A stretch of DNA of 63,641 nucleotides from Rhodomicrobium sp. Az07 (GCF_018619475.1 NZ_JAHFZG010000019.1:1-63641), one strand, 5' to 3'; numbered from the stretch's first letter, positions 38,438 through 48,218 are shown. A program made the numbers and translations. The notes: a model not told the origin generated them from the letters alone.

Positions 38438-40834
38438 CTACTGTGCTGGTTCCGCCTCCGTTGCGGCTTCAACCCTATTTCGACGTGTGAGGCGCAAGAG
38501 AAACATAATGATTGGACGCAGCACGAACAGGTCGGCCACGAGCGCCGCGATCATGGCGAAGGCCGAGAGCCAGCCGAACAGCCGGAGCGACGGCAGGTCG
38601 GAGAACACCGTGACGGCAAGCCCGCAGGCCAGAACCACAGTCGTCAGGATCAATGCCGGGCCGACGAGCACGGTCGCGCGCTCCACCGCAAGCTCGGGCG
38701 GCTGTCCGGGCCTGTCCTCGCGCCTGAGCCGGTTCAGGAAGTGGATCGTCGCGGAGAGGCCGAGGCCGAAGGACACCGTCAGCGCGACGATGCTGGCGAA
38801 TTGCAGCCCGCTTCCGACCAGCCAGAGCAGCACGCCCGAAGCGAGAATGGGGATGATCGCGGGCAGGATCGCCGACAGCATCACCACGAATGAGCGGAAC
38901 GCGAGACCGATGAACGCGGCCACGAACACGATCTCGATGGTGAGCGCCGTATTCAGCCGCTGGATCATGAGCGCGCTGTTGCGGGCTGCGACGGCGGAAA
39001 GCCCGGTCACGGCAACCGTGTAGCCGGGGTTCGCTTCGCGAACGGTGTTCAGTGTCGCGTCGAGCTGGTTCACGAGCGGAAGCAACTCGTTCGCGTCCTC
39101 GTCCGGAATATAGCCCGACACGACGACGGCAGCGCCGTCCTTCGCCAGGAAGCGATGCACGAGATGCTCGGGCAGATAGCCGATATAGCGCTGCAACGTT
39201 TCGATGTCGGAGCGGCCGAGCTTCTCCGCGATCCAGCGGCGCAGCGTCTCCACGGACCAGACATTGCCGACGCCCTTCTGATGCTCCACGGCGGCATGCA
39301 CGTCGGCGAGCACCTTCAGCGCCTGGGGATCGTAGGCCGAAACGCCCTTCGGAAGCTCGATCAGGACGTTGATCGGGTTCGAGCCGGTGAGCTTCGCGTC
39401 GAGGCGCTGGCTCGCGGCGACGGCCTGCCGCTTGTCCGGCACCTGATCGGCGAGCCGATAGCGGGTTTCGAGGCCGACATAGATCGAGGCGAGCCCCAGG
39501 ACCGCAAGAACGGCGATGGCGCTGTAGAGCCCCGGCCGCGAAACGACGCGATGCGCGATCCAGCCGCAGAAGGCGCGGAGCGCATCGACGGCGGTGTCGG
39601 CTCCCTTCATGCTCGCGGCGAAGGTTGTCTCCTTGCGCACGAGCAGAACGCCGAGCACCGGCAGCACGGTGATGACCGTAAACAGCGCGATCACGGTCGC
39701 GATGATGCCGCCTTCGCCGAAATGGCGGATCATGTCCGAGCTTGAGAACAGGAGCGCCACGAAGGAGAGGGCCGCCGTTGCATGCGTAAGCACGCAGGCG
39801 GGGCCGACGATGAGGATGGCGTTGCGGAATGCCTGATACTTGGTGTCGCCGCGGATGAGCCTGTCGCGCGCCGCGAACGTGAGCTGCATGCTGTCCGAGA
39901 ACGAGATGACCATGATGAGCGGCGTCATCACGTTCAGAAAGGTGTTGAGCGTGAAGCCCATCCAGCCGAGCACGCCTTGCGCGAACAGGATCGCCAGCAG
40001 AGGCGGCGCCGCCGCGATCACCATGAAGGAGAGGCGGCGGAAAAAGATGATCGCGATGAGGCACCCGGCGAGAAAGCCGATGCCGTTGTAGAGAAGCTGG
40101 TCGCGCTCGACGGCGGTCCTGATTTCGAGGCGCATCACCGGCACGCCCGACAACTCCGCCTTGAGGCCGGAGCCTTCGAGATCCTGCGCGGCGGTCTCGC
40201 GGATTTGCTTCACGACGTCGGCGATACCCTCTCCATTGGCGACGGCGGGATCGATGGCGATGACGATGAGCACGAGCTTGCCGTCGTCGGAGATGAACTT
40301 GCCCTTGATGATGTCGTTGGCGAGCACGCGCTTGATGAGAGCGTCGTATTCCTCGCCCTCGGGCAGGTCCGCCGGGAACAGGGGGCCGGGAAGCTTGCCC
40401 GCCTCGGGGGCTTCGCGCGCGGAGAACAGGGACAGGATGCCCCGCGTGCCTTCGATGAGCTGGACGTCGGTCACGAGGTCGCGCAGCTGATCGATGGGGC
40501 CGCGCTGAAGGAGGCGGTCGCCCTCGATGACCATCAGCACGTCGAATTCATGGGAGGGAAAGCGCTTCGTCAACTCCTCGAACTGGCGAAATTCGGGCGT
40601 GTCGGACCGGAACAGCGAACTGAGGGAGTCGTCCACTTGCAGCCGGGCCACGCCGAAAGCGGCAACGACGGAAAGCAGGGCGACAAGAATGGCGGACAGG
40701 ATTGGAGCGCGAAGCGCGATCAACCCGGTACGCTCCACCCCAAGGACGAGGTCATCGGGCTTCGCGGGAGGCAGGGGAGCAGGGCTTGTGGCCTCCGGGC
40801 CTGCGTGTCGCTGGTTCCCATCCGTGCCGTTCAT
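38438..40834 (-). CDS. MMPL/RND family exporter
   Basis: Inner-membrane RND-superfamily transporter of the MMPL type, about 798 residues, with two repeats each of one helix, a large periplasmic domain and five helices; hydrophobic blocks lie near residues 15-40, 240-400 and 620-790. Related transporters move lipids, including the hopanoid exporter HpnN, which is possible here but not shown. The start at 40834 is chosen because GAGAGGG lies about eight bases upstream; the frame is open to 40903. It stands alone, without a periplasmic adaptor gene. Confidence 0.87.
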   Translation of the reverse strand: MNGTDGNQRHAGPEATSPAPLPPAKPDDLVLGVERTGLIALRAPILSAILVALLSVVAAFGVARLQVDDSLSSLFRSDTPEFRQFEELTKRFPSHEFDVLMVIEGDRLLQRGPIDQLRDLVTDVQLIEGTRGILSLFSAREAPEAGKLPGPLFPADLPEGEEYDALIKRVLANDIIKGKFISDDGKLVLIVIAIDPAVANGEGIADVVKQIRETAAQDLEGSGLKAELSGVPVMRLEIRTAVERDQLLYNGIGFLAGCLIAIIFFRRLSFMVIAAAPPLLAILFAQGVLGWMGFTLNTFLNVMTPLIMVISFSDSMQLTFAARDRLIRGDTKYQAFRNAILIVGPACVLTHATAALSFVALLFSSSDMIRHFGEGGIIATVIALFTVITVLPVLGVLLVRKETTFAASMKGADTAVDALRAFCGWIAHRVVSRPGLYSAIAVLAVLGLASIYVGLETRYRLADQVPDKRQAVAASQRLDAKLTGSNPINVLIELPKGVSAYDPQALKVLADVHAAVEHQKGVGNVWSVETLRRWIAEKLGRSDIETLQRYIGYLPEHLVHRFLAKDGAAVVVSGYIPDEDANELLPLVNQLDATLNTVREANPGYTVAVTGLSAVAARNSALMIQRLNTALTIEIVFVAAFIGLAFRSFVVMLSAILPAIIPILASGVLLWLVGSGLQFASIVALTVSFGLGLSATIHFLNRLRREDRPGQPPELAVERATVLVGPALILTTVVLACGLAVTVFSDLPSLRLFGWLSAFAMIAALVADLFVLRPIIMFLLRLTRRNRVEAATEAEPAQ

Positions 40835-41058
40835 CAAGCATGCCCTCTCAAAATCCGATTGCCCATCCGGTAAACCGCCATGCAAAGCACAAAAGACCGC
40901 CACCGCGTTGCTGCATAACGTTGACAGTCGTCCGAAATAAGGGCTGCGGCGAGCGATGAGTTAAGAGACGCGTTGTCTCACACGATGAATTGAGCGCAGC
41001 GCTGGATCGCCTCACGAGTTGTCGCACTGGCACCATTGCCGAGTTAGATTAAACCTCA

Positions 41059-41802
41059 ATGAAGCAAGCTCTGCGGACGCGGCGGCCGCTCAAGCCGGAT
41101 TACGGGATCGACAAGCCCAAGGCATTGGCGCGGCTTTTCCTCGCGGGGATGGCGGCACTCGCGTCGGGGTATTTGCTGCCGTCATACGATGTCGCGGCGA
41201 CGGCTCCCCTTCTCGGCCCGACGTTCCTTGCGCTCGGCTGCCTCAGCCTCGGCGCTTGCGTGCTCATGCTGGCCTGGTCGCTCAAGGGCAAGTTCGTTGT
41301 GCGCGATCGCATGCTGAACCTCGTTCGGTGGCGCGGGGATGAAACCGTGCTCGACCTCGGGACCGGGCGCGGCCTGCTTGCCATCGGCGCGGCCAGTCGC
41401 CTGAAAACCGGCATGGTTGTCGGTATCGACGCGTGGGAAAGCGAGCGGGCGTCCGCGACGATCGAAGAAGCCCAACGCAATATCGATCTGGCGGGCGTGG
41501 CCGACCGGGTCGAATTGCGCAACGACGATCCGCGCGATATCGGGTTTGTCGACAAGTCGTTCGACGTGGTGCTGTCGCTCTCGTTTCTGCACACGCTCGA
41601 CAAAGAGGCGGCGCGGCCCGCCACATGCCGCGAAATCGCGCGGGTGCTGAGAGCGCGCGGCCTCGTCGCCATCGCCGATGTCGGCCGCGGTGCCGAATGG
41701 GCAAAGGCGCTCGAAGCTGCCGGTCTCAAGGTCGAGAAACCGCAAAGGCTTCCCCCGCTGGCGTTTACGGCGCTGGAACTCGTCGTCGCCCGCAAGACCT
41801 GA
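41059..41802 (+). CDS. Membrane-anchored class I SAM methyltransferase
   Basis: A 247-residue protein: two N-terminal hydrophobic segments (about 23-45 and 48-72), then a class I methyltransferase with motif I VLDLGTGRG near residue 97-105, an acidic VGIDAWE motif near 120 and the DVVLSLSFLHTL region near 170. The substrate is unknown; membrane anchoring suggests a lipid or quinone-like substrate. Divergent from the MMPL gene. Confidence 0.83.
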   Translation: MKQALRTRRPLKPDYGIDKPKALARLFLAGMAALASGYLLPSYDVAATAPLLGPTFLALGCLSLGACVLMLAWSLKGKFVVRDRMLNLVRWRGDETVLDLGTGRGLLAIGAASRLKTGMVVGIDAWESERASATIEEAQRNIDLAGVADRVELRNDDPRDIGFVDKSFDVVLSLSFLHTLDKEAARPATCREIARVLRARGLVAIADVGRGAEWAKALEAAGLKVEKPQRLPPLAFTALELVVARKT

Positions 41803-41839
41803 CAGCATGGGAAGCACATTCCCCCGAGCGCGAGGGCAC

Positions 41840-42223
41840 TTAGGGCCGCTGCTCTTTCTTTGCAGCGCGGAAACCGGCGGCGGCGGTGTTTTTCTCGCAG
41901 ATGTACGCGCCGCGCTTGGTCTTGCCGTAGGTCTTCGCGGTCTCGTAATGATAGACCTTCGACGAGAGGTTCGCCCAAACGACGGTGTCGCCGGGGCAAC
42001 TGGCCTTCGCTTCGGCCTCGCTTGCGAATTGGCCGGAGCCGAGCGCGGCAGGAGCCTTCGTCTTCTTCGGAGCGGGAGCGGCCTGCGCGGGCGTGCCCGT
42101 TTGAGCCGTGCCGCCGAACGGATTGGGAGCGGTGGTTGTCTGCGCCGCAGCCGGTCCGGCCGCAAGGCCGAATGAAAGAAGAAGTGCGGCGCCGTATGAA
42201 TAAAATTTCACGATTAACCTCAT
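41840..42223 (-). CDS. Exported protein with C-terminal sunset-like domain
   Basis: A 127-residue exported protein: signal peptide ending AAA-Q (about residue 27), a Pro/Ala-rich linker, then a C-terminal motif WANLSSKVYHYETAKTYGKTK (split here for length) ending with GAYICEKNTAAAGFRAA, the pattern of small alphaproteobacterial secreted proteins with a sunset domain. I start at 42223 because the signal peptide begins there. Function unknown. Confidence 0.75.
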   Translation of the reverse strand: MRLIVKFYSYGAALLLSFGLAAGPAAAQTTTAPNPFGGTAQTGTPAQAAPAPKKTKAPAALGSGQFASEAEAKASCPGDTVVWANLSSKVYHYETAKTYGKTKRGAYICEKNTAAAGFRAAKKEQRP

Positions 42224-42270
42224 CGAATACTTGGTGGTGGTGTATCTGTCGACCGTCGGACTGCAAAGCG

Positions 42271-43062
42271 TCAATTTTGAGGAAACAGGGGAAAGCCGAT
42301 TCCCGCATCGGTCGCTGTGGAGGCGGCGCGAGGCGAAGCAGGGGCGCCAGAGCCCGAATCCGGGCCGTGCGCGTTGGCTGGCATGATGCGGGCCGGAGCA
42401 TGCAGGATCAGCGTCCTTACCAGCAGGTAGAGCACCGTTGCATTGAACAGATGCCAGAAGTAGTGGACGCCGATCGGGATGTCGTTGCACAGCGGCATGT
42501 CGAGCGTTCGCGCGGTGAATGACAGAACAAAAAGCGCCGCCGCCGCATAGAAGGCCCGGCCCGCCGCCGCGTTTCGCATCCAGATCCCCGCGCCCGCCGC
42601 GACCATGAAGACGAGCGAGGGCAGATACATCGCACCGCCCCAGAGAACGGGCGCGAACTCCTCCGCCTCAAGATAGAAGGTAGCGGCGAACAGAAGGCCG
42701 CAGGCGGCTGTCTTGAGCCATGCCGGCCATTCGAAGAACACCGTCAGGATCATCCAGCAATAGAAGATCATGAAGACGAGAATCGGAATGACGTCGACCC
42801 ATTCCGCCCACTTCGTCGCGATGGTGTGGAAGACGAAGCTGCCGATTCCCACGACGCCGATCAGGATGCAAAGCGCCTTGATCGCGGCACTGTGCGCCCC
42901 TTCCGGGCGCCGGGCCTGAAGCTTCCATGCGGCATAGGCGGCGATCAGAAACGCAAAATTGGAGATCGCGTTGAGCGGTTCCGCGTCGAAGACCGCGCTG
43001 GTGCGCTCGCAATAGATGTCGACGGGACGGGACAGAGATACGAGCAGGGGGCCGAAATCCAT
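42271..43062 (-). CDS. Ceramidase-family (CREST) membrane protein
   Basis: A 263-residue integral membrane protein with about seven helices. It carries the alkaline-ceramidase/CREST signatures: D-x-YCER with EPLNAISNFAF at the N-terminus, GIGSFVFHTIAT near residue 78, and HYFWHLFNA near 220, which supply the Zn ligands (His) and Ser/Asp of these hydrolases. A ceramide or other lipid amide substrate is inferred from the family. Confidence 0.85.
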   Translation of the reverse strand: MDFGPLLVSLSRPVDIYCERTSAVFDAEPLNAISNFAFLIAAYAAWKLQARRPEGAHSAAIKALCILIGVVGIGSFVFHTIATKWAEWVDVIPILVFMIFYCWMILTVFFEWPAWLKTAACGLLFAATFYLEAEEFAPVLWGGAMYLPSLVFMVAAGAGIWMRNAAAGRAFYAAAALFVLSFTARTLDMPLCNDIPIGVHYFWHLFNATVLYLLVRTLILHAPARIMPANAHGPDSGSGAPASPRAASTATDAGIGFPLFPQN

Positions 43063-43469
43063 GGTGCGCTCTCCTGTGCCTTCATCGCCCGAGCTTTAGC
43101 CCAGCGGCGCGGCGCGGGCAATAAGCCGCTCGCATGAGACGCGCGATGCGCAGGGATTTGCAATGCGCGCGCATGCAGCGCCATTCTTGGCGTATTTGTG
43201 TCCACACATTCCTAATCCACAGTTTTTCCACATTTAATTTGTCTAGCATTGCAGCTTTTTCGAAGTTCGACAGATATTTCAACAATTCAACAGCGGGGGT
43301 AACTGTTAATTGACCATTCGTCAGCTTGCTTCCCGCCCCGGTTATGTTACCCGGTCAAGCTGGCGGAAGCTGAGCGCCGCAGCCTTTTACAGTCGGAGAG
43401 CGGGGGGGCATTGCCAATGATTGCTTGCTTGTCCGTAGTGATAGCTTTGCTCGGAAGATGGAGTGAAAC
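43063..43469. other. Intergenic region with DnaA-box-like cluster
   Basis: A 407-base gap with three nonamers resembling the DnaA box TTATCCACA on one strand: GTGTCCACA (43198), TAATCCACA (43213) and TTTTCCACA (43224), followed by AT-rich sequence to about 43310. No gene seen. See findings. Confidence 0.4.
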
Positions 43470-43835
43470 ATGCGATTTCTAGCAGTATTGTTGGCCCTGG
43501 CGGTGACAGCCACGATGAGCCTTCCCGCGTCCGCGCAACACCATGGGCGCAAGTCCAGCCAGTATGAAAGGGAGAAGGCAGCGCGCGCTGCCTGCCGCGA
43601 GCCTGTGCGCGCCGCTGGCGATGCCTATCACCTGATTCGTTCGGCGCGCCGTTCCGCCATCAAGCGCTGGCAAGAGCAGGTTATCAATGCGCATGGCGAG
43701 CGCTTCATTACCTTCGAGAGGGCGAGGGTCATCGAATATCATTGCGACCCGGCGCGCGTGGGCGGCGGCCATCAGGTCTGGAATCTGAAGCGCTGCGTTA
43801 TCGTCGCACGCCCTTGCCGCAACGACGGATACTGA
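43470..43835 (+). CDS. Small exported protein, unknown function
   Basis: A 121-residue protein with a signal peptide (hydrophobic core about 4-18, ASA-Q) and a basic body with three cysteines (AACREP, EYHCDP and KRCVIVARPC contributing two). No known family. A strong terminator follows about 105 bases downstream. Confidence 0.65.
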   Translation: MRFLAVLLALAVTATMSLPASAQHHGRKSSQYEREKAARAACREPVRAAGDAYHLIRSARRSAIKRWQEQVINAHGERFITFERARVIEYHCDPARVGGGHQVWNLKRCVIVARPCRNDGY

Positions 43836-43938
43836 GCGGAAGACTTTGCAACAAAACGTGACTTGCTCGCAGAGGCAGGAAACGGAAAAATCTGGACAAG
43901 CATCCCCCCAAGGTGCTTTCCCCACGAGCCTGAAGCTG

Positions 43939-43974
43939 GACCCCGTTCGTTTGGACGAGCGGGGTCTTTTATTT
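43939..43974 (+). terminator. Rho-independent terminator
   Basis: GACCCCGTTCG / CGAGCGGGGTC stem (one G-T wobble) with a six-base loop and a TTTTATTT tail. Ends transcription of the 43470-43835 gene. Confidence 0.9.
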
Positions 43975-44100
43975 GTTTCCGCGCGTTAGGAGCCGGGACG
44001 GGGAGTATCCGCACCGGGCCGGCTGAGGTTTTTCGCTATCCGGAGAATCGAATCACATAAGCGAATCGGCGGCGCCGACGTTGATCGCGAACGCGCGGGA

Positions 44101-45060
44101 TCAGGCCGCGTTTTCGGCCAGTCCGGTGCCCGCGATGTCGGCGCCTGCCGTCGCGTCGCCGCGGGGTTCGTCGGCCGTCACGTCCACGCCCAGCACGTCG
44201 ATCCCGTTCGGCTTGTCAGTCAGCCATTTCAGGTAAAGCGGCCCGAACGCCCGATCCTGCCGCAATTCCAGGTACCCCTCGCGCGCAAGCTCAAGCGTCG
44301 CGCCGAAGCTCGACGCCGTCACTGTCTTGCCGAGCGTCGGCGACGGCTTGTATTCTTCGAGGAAGGTGTCGAGTTCGGCCCAATCCGGCAACGGCCCTAG
44401 CAGCTTCGAAAGCCGGTCGCGCGCCATCTTGATCGACCACACCACGCGCGCGCCCCACTTCACCTCCATGACGGCGGTGCGCTGGCGCTGCTCGGCATAG
44501 GCCTTGAGCAGGTCGAAGATGCTCGCCTGATAGATGCTCGACCGCACGATGCGAATGCCCTCCGGCATGCCGCGCGCGAAAAGGTCGACGCCGAGGCGCT
44601 TCCGCCCCATCAGGCTCGCCAGCGCTTCGCGCATCGCTTCGAGGCGCTTCAGGCGAAAAGCGAGTTGCGCCGCCAGCTCCTTGCCGGACGGGCCGTCCTG
44701 CTGCTGTTCCTGTTCCGGCAGCAGAAGCTTCGACTTGAGGTAGGCGAGCCACGCCGCCATCACGAGGTAGTCGGCGGCGATTTCCAGCCGCAGCGCGCGC
44801 GCCGCCTCGATATAGGCGAGGTACTGGTTCGCGAGGTCGAGGATGGAAAGCTTCGCGAGATCGACCTTCTGTGTGCGCGCGAGTTGCAGCAACAGGTCGA
44901 GCGGGCCTTCGAAGCCGTCGAGTTCGAGAAGGAAAATGTCCGCCTCGTCTTCCGGCTCGACGCGCTCCGGCGAGTCCCAGCTATCGGCGGCGTCGGCGCC
45001 GCCATTCGGCCGCTCCGCCCGCGTCTCGTTGGTTCCGCCATTATCCGTTTCGTCGCTCAC
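44101..45060 (-). CDS. scpA: Segregation and condensation protein A (ScpA)
   Basis: Kleisin subunit of the SMC-ScpAB condensin. 319 residues with the ScpA N-terminal signature FEGPLDLLLQLARTQKVDL near residue 50-68, the LADYLVMAAWLAYLKSKLLLP helix region near 95-115 (split: ADYLVMAAW, AYLKSKLLLP), and a C-terminal winged-helix-like end. It lies 42 bases downstream of nagZ, as in other alphaproteobacteria, but no scpB follows it in the 265 bases before the next gene. Confidence 0.93.
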   Translation of the reverse strand: MSDETDNGGTNETRAERPNGGADAADSWDSPERVEPEDEADIFLLELDGFEGPLDLLLQLARTQKVDLAKLSILDLANQYLAYIEAARALRLEIAADYLVMAAWLAYLKSKLLLPEQEQQQDGPSGKELAAQLAFRLKRLEAMREALASLMGRKRLGVDLFARGMPEGIRIVRSSIYQASIFDLLKAYAEQRQRTAVMEVKWGARVVWSIKMARDRLSKLLGPLPDWAELDTFLEEYKPSPTLGKTVTASSFGATLELAREGYLELRQDRAFGPLYLKWLTDKPNGIDVLGVDVTADEPRGDATAGADIAGTGLAENAA

Positions 45061-45102
45061 GCGAATCTCCGCTTGACACCTCGCTCGATCACTTTGAGCG
45101 AT

Positions 45103-46113
45103 TCACGCGAGCCTCGCCAGCGATTTGGCGCGCGCTTCCTCAGCCCCCGCAACGTCGAAGCTTCTCGGCGCCTTCACGCGGGCGAGCGCCGCCTCGAAAC
45201 GCCGCCGCGCATCGCCTTCGAGCGCAGGCGACTCGGCAGCCACGGCGCGCATCTCGTCGAGAACGCCGTTGCAGTGAAGCGCGAGGTCGCACCCCGCCGC
45301 CAGCGCCGCGCGCGCGTTCTCGCCGGGCGTGCCCTTCAGCGCCCTCATGGTGAGGTCGTCGCTCATGAGAAGGCCGTCGAAGCCGATGGTGCCTCGGATT
45401 ACCTCGCGGATCGCCTTCGCGGAGATCGTGACGGGCGCGGCGGGATCGACGGCGGTGAACACGACATGCGCCGTCATCGCCATCGGAATATCGTTCAGCG
45501 CGCGGAAGGGCGCGAAGTCGTGCGCTTCAAGCTCCGCAAGCGGCGTGTGGACCACAGGCAAAGCAAGATGGCTGTCCGCCATGGCGCGCCCATGCCCCGG
45601 TATGTGTTTCATGATCGGCAGGATGCCCTGAGCGAGAAGCCCGTCTGCCACGGCGCGGCCAAGCGAGATCACCGTCTCCACGTCCTCGCCATAGGCGCGG
45701 TCGCCGATGATGTTGTCCGCGCCGGGGATCGGCACATCGAGCACGGGCGCGGCGGTGGTGTTGAAGCCGAGGGTCGCGAGGTCCGCCGCCATGGCTTGCG
45801 CGCAGAGGTTCGCCGCTTCGGCGCTGTCCCCGTCGTCGATTGCGCAGAACGCGCGCGCGGGCGGGTATTTCGGCCAGTACGGTTCGCGAAGACGCTGCAC
45901 GCGCCCGCCTTCCTGATCGACCATGACGATCATGCGCCCGTCGCCGCCGGCAGCGTCCTGCGCCTCGTCGATGAGCGCCGCCACCTGCTTCGGTGTGTCG
46001 ACGTTCCGCGCGAACAGGATGATGCCTGCGGGCCGTGTTTGGCTGAGGAAGGACCGCTCGTCGCGCTTCAACGAATGGCCGGCCAGCCCGCAGATGAATG
46101 CACGCCGTGTCAC
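45103..46113 (-). CDS. nagZ: Beta-N-acetylhexosaminidase NagZ
   Basis: Glycoside hydrolase family 3 enzyme of cell-wall recycling that removes GlcNAc from anhydromuropeptides. 336 residues, with the catalytic KHIPGHGRAMADSHL segment near residue 170 and LMSDDLTMRAL near 245. The start is GTG at 46113, set by a GGAGG four bases upstream and by the typical TRRAFICGLAG N-terminus; an ATG at 46137 lacks a ribosome-binding site. Operon with scpA. Confidence 0.95.
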   Translation of the reverse strand: MTRRAFICGLAGHSLKRDERSFLSQTRPAGIILFARNVDTPKQVAALIDEAQDAAGGDGRMIVMVDQEGGRVQRLREPYWPKYPPARAFCAIDDGDSAEAANLCAQAMAADLATLGFNTTAAPVLDVPIPGADNIIGDRAYGEDVETVISLGRAVADGLLAQGILPIMKHIPGHGRAMADSHLALPVVHTPLAELEAHDFAPFRALNDIPMAMTAHVVFTAVDPAAPVTISAKAIREVIRGTIGFDGLLMSDDLTMRALKGTPGENARAALAAGCDLALHCNGVLDEMRAVAAESPALEGDARRRFEAALARVKAPRSFDVAGAEEARAKSLARLA

Positions 46114-46262
46114 AATGCCTCCAGTGTCGCATTTCATTGGGGCAGGACTATAGGCGCGTTTCGGGGGCGCGACAACGAGAGCGACAACGCGAGGTTGCGA
46201 GGGACTTCGCGAGGGTTAATGCCTGGGAAGCACAGCGCCCCTTCAACGCAGGAGTCGGCGCG

Positions 46263-46346
46263 TTACACCACGCCGAGAACGAAGGCTGCCAGAAACGCGA
46301 ACACCGCAACCGTGGTTATGCGGACGAACTCGATCGACAGAGACAT
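46263..46346 (-). CDS. 27-residue single-helix membrane microprotein
   Basis: A very short frame with ATG at 46346, AAGGA nine bases upstream and stop TAA at 46263. The product begins MSLSIEFVRI and continues as an uninterrupted hydrophobic helix of about 18 residues (TTVAVFAFLAAFVLGVV), typical of single-pass microproteins. It lies upstream of nagZ in the same direction. No family known to me. Confidence 0.5.
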   Translation of the reverse strand: MSLSIEFVRITTVAVFAFLAAFVLGVV

Positions 46347-46679
46347 CGGCGTGTATCCTTCGAAACGTTGGCAACTTTGAAATGATCACGCCGATTGGAG
46401 CAAAGCGCAAATGTTTTCGGTTGTGCAGCGCAGCTAACGCGCTGCAACAGCTGGAACTCATTTGCGCCGAAGCGCACCGAAAGACAAAGCCCTCGCCTTC
46501 CAAGCGACTCGAGGGCATCGTCATCCCTTCTTGAGCGGCGGTGTTAGCGCACACCTGCTTTTCTTGGGGTCCGCACAGCGAACGGTCGCGGCGGCATGTC
46601 GCGAAACACCGCGAAAGTTTCTATAGTCGCCAAAGCAGCCCCGCTGCTGGCAAACCGTTTCAATCGCGAGAGTTCGGCC
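46347..46679. other. Intergenic region
   Basis: A 333-base gap between the microprotein and the rightward acuI gene. It holds the promoters for both and an inverted repeat GCCCTCG/CGAGGGC (46489-46516) with a 14-base loop; nothing else recognised. Confidence 0.4.
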
Positions 46680-47669
46680 ATGACGGAAAAGTTCGAAGCG
46701 CTTCTTCTCACGAAAACCGAAACCGGTCAGGCCGTCGCGTGGATCGAGCTTTCGGACGCGGACCTTATGCCCGGCGATGTCACCGTGCGCGTCACGCATT
46801 CGACGGTGAACTACAAGGACGGCCTCGCCATCACGGGCAAGGCGCCGGTGGTGCGCCGCTGGCCCATGGTGCCCGGCATCGATTTCGCAGGGATCGTGGA
46901 TAGCTCGTCGCATCCCGGCTTGAGGCCCGGCGATGAGGTGGTGCTCAACGGTTGGGGCACGGGCGAAACCCATCTCGGCGGCTACGCGCAGTTTTCCCGC
47001 GTGAAGGGCGATTGGCTCGTGCCGCTGCCCGCCGGGCTTTCGCGCGCGGAGGCGATGGCCATCGGGACGGCAGGGTATACGGCGATGCTGTGCGTGCTGG
47101 CGCTCGAAGCGCATGGCGTGACGCCCGACAAGGGACCAGTGCTCGTGACGGGCGCTTCCGGCGGCGTCGGCAGCGTCGCGGTGGCGTTGCTGTCGAAGCT
47201 TGGCTTCCCCGTGCATGCCGCCACCGGCCGCCCGGAAGAGGAAGCCTATCTGAAGTCGCTCGGCGCGTCGGAGATCGTGGCGCGGCAGGAGCTTTCGGCG
47301 CCGGGCAAGCCGCTCGGGCGTGAGCGTTGGGCGGGCGCGGTCGATTCAGTCGGCAGTCACACGCTCGCGAATGTGCTCGCGCAGACGAAATATGGCGGCA
47401 CGGTCGCGGCTTGCGGGCTCGCGCAGGGCATGGATCTGCCCGCGAGCGTCGCTCCGTTCATTCTGCGCGGCGTGACGCTGGCGGGCATCGATTCGGTGAT
47501 GGCTCCAAAGGCAAAACGGCTCGAAGCCTGGGCGCGGCTTGCGCAAGACCTCGACCGCGCCAAGCTCGCCACGCTGACGACAACGCATTCGTGGAAGGAT
47601 GCTATCGCGCTCGCCGGGGACATCGTCGCGGGGAAGATTCGCGGCCGCGTCGTGCTTGAGGTGGCGTAG
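46680..47669 (+). CDS. acuI: Acrylyl-CoA reductase AcuI-type (YhdH) oxidoreductase
   Basis: Zinc-free MDR-family NADPH reductase, 329 residues. Features: [11 protein letters not shown] near residue 41, the cofactor motif [12 protein letters not shown] near 158, and the YhdH/AcuI-type [18 protein letters not shown] segment near 258. AcuI reduces acryloyl-CoA to propionyl-CoA in DMSP and propionate metabolism; this specific substrate is inferred from overall similarity. Start at Met 46680, the usual position for the family. Confidence 0.88.
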   Translation: MTEKFEALLLTKTETGQAVAWIELSDADLMPGDVTVRVTHSTVNYKDGLAITGKAPVVRRWPMVPGIDFAGIVDSSSHPGLRPGDEVVLNGWGTGETHLGGYAQFSRVKGDWLVPLPAGLSRAEAMAIGTAGYTAMLCVLALEAHGVTPDKGPVLVTGASGGVGSVAVALLSKLGFPVHAATGRPEEEAYLKSLGASEIVARQELSAPGKPLGRERWAGAVDSVGSHTLANVLAQTKYGGTVAACGLAQGMDLPASVAPFILRGVTLAGIDSVMAPKAKRLEAWARLAQDLDRAKLATLTTTHSWKDAIALAGDIVAGKIRGRVVLEVA

Positions 47670-47708
47670 GCGCGCGACAGCTTCGAGCGGTTTTCAAGCC
47701 GCGTCGCG

Positions 47709-48218
47709 TCAGAACAGCCGCTTGCGCATGAAAATCTCATCCGACTCGTCGATCGCGAGCTTGTCGAGTACGCCGACATCCTCGAAACCGAAGCGCAGGT
47801 AGAGTGCTTCCGCGCGCGTGTTGAACGTGGAGACGCAGAGCCAGAGCTGACGCGCGCCGCCCTTTAGCGCCTCGTCCTCCATCCATTGCAGGAGGCGATG
47901 GCCGAGCCCGCGCCCCTGAAATTCCGGCAGGACGCAGAAAAGCTGAAGATAAGGCCCGTGCAGGAACGGGTTCTGGATCGCGACGATGCCCGCGAGTCGC
48001 CGATCTTGGAGGACCTCAAACCGCGTCAGGGCCGGAACCTCCCGCTGGAGCGAAGCGGCGATGCTGGGCGCGCTCCAGTTGACGACGGACCATGGCGGGA
48101 TCGCCGCCATCGCCGTGCCGAGCGCTTTCGCGTTTTCGGTCGTGAGCGGGCTCAAGACGACCCCGTCGTCGAGATCGTGGCGCATGTGCTCGAACGGTAC
48201 GAGCGGCGAGGCGGTCAT
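47709..48218 (-). CDS. GNAT family N-acetyltransferase
   Basis: A 169-residue Gcn5-related acetyltransferase. The acetyl-CoA-binding motif A is VLPEFQGRGLGHRLLQW near residue 95-111, with the downstream FNTRAEALYLRFGFEDVG segment. The substrate is unknown. Its start overlaps the stop of the polysaccharide deacetylase gene by four bases, so the two are translationally coupled. Confidence 0.9.
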   Translation of the reverse strand: MTASPLVPFEHMRHDLDDGVVLSPLTTENAKALGTAMAAIPPWSVVNWSAPSIAASLQREVPALTRFEVLQDRRLAGIVAIQNPFLHGPYLQLFCVLPEFQGRGLGHRLLQWMEDEALKGGARQLWLCVSTFNTRAEALYLRFGFEDVGVLDKLAIDESDEIFMRKRLF

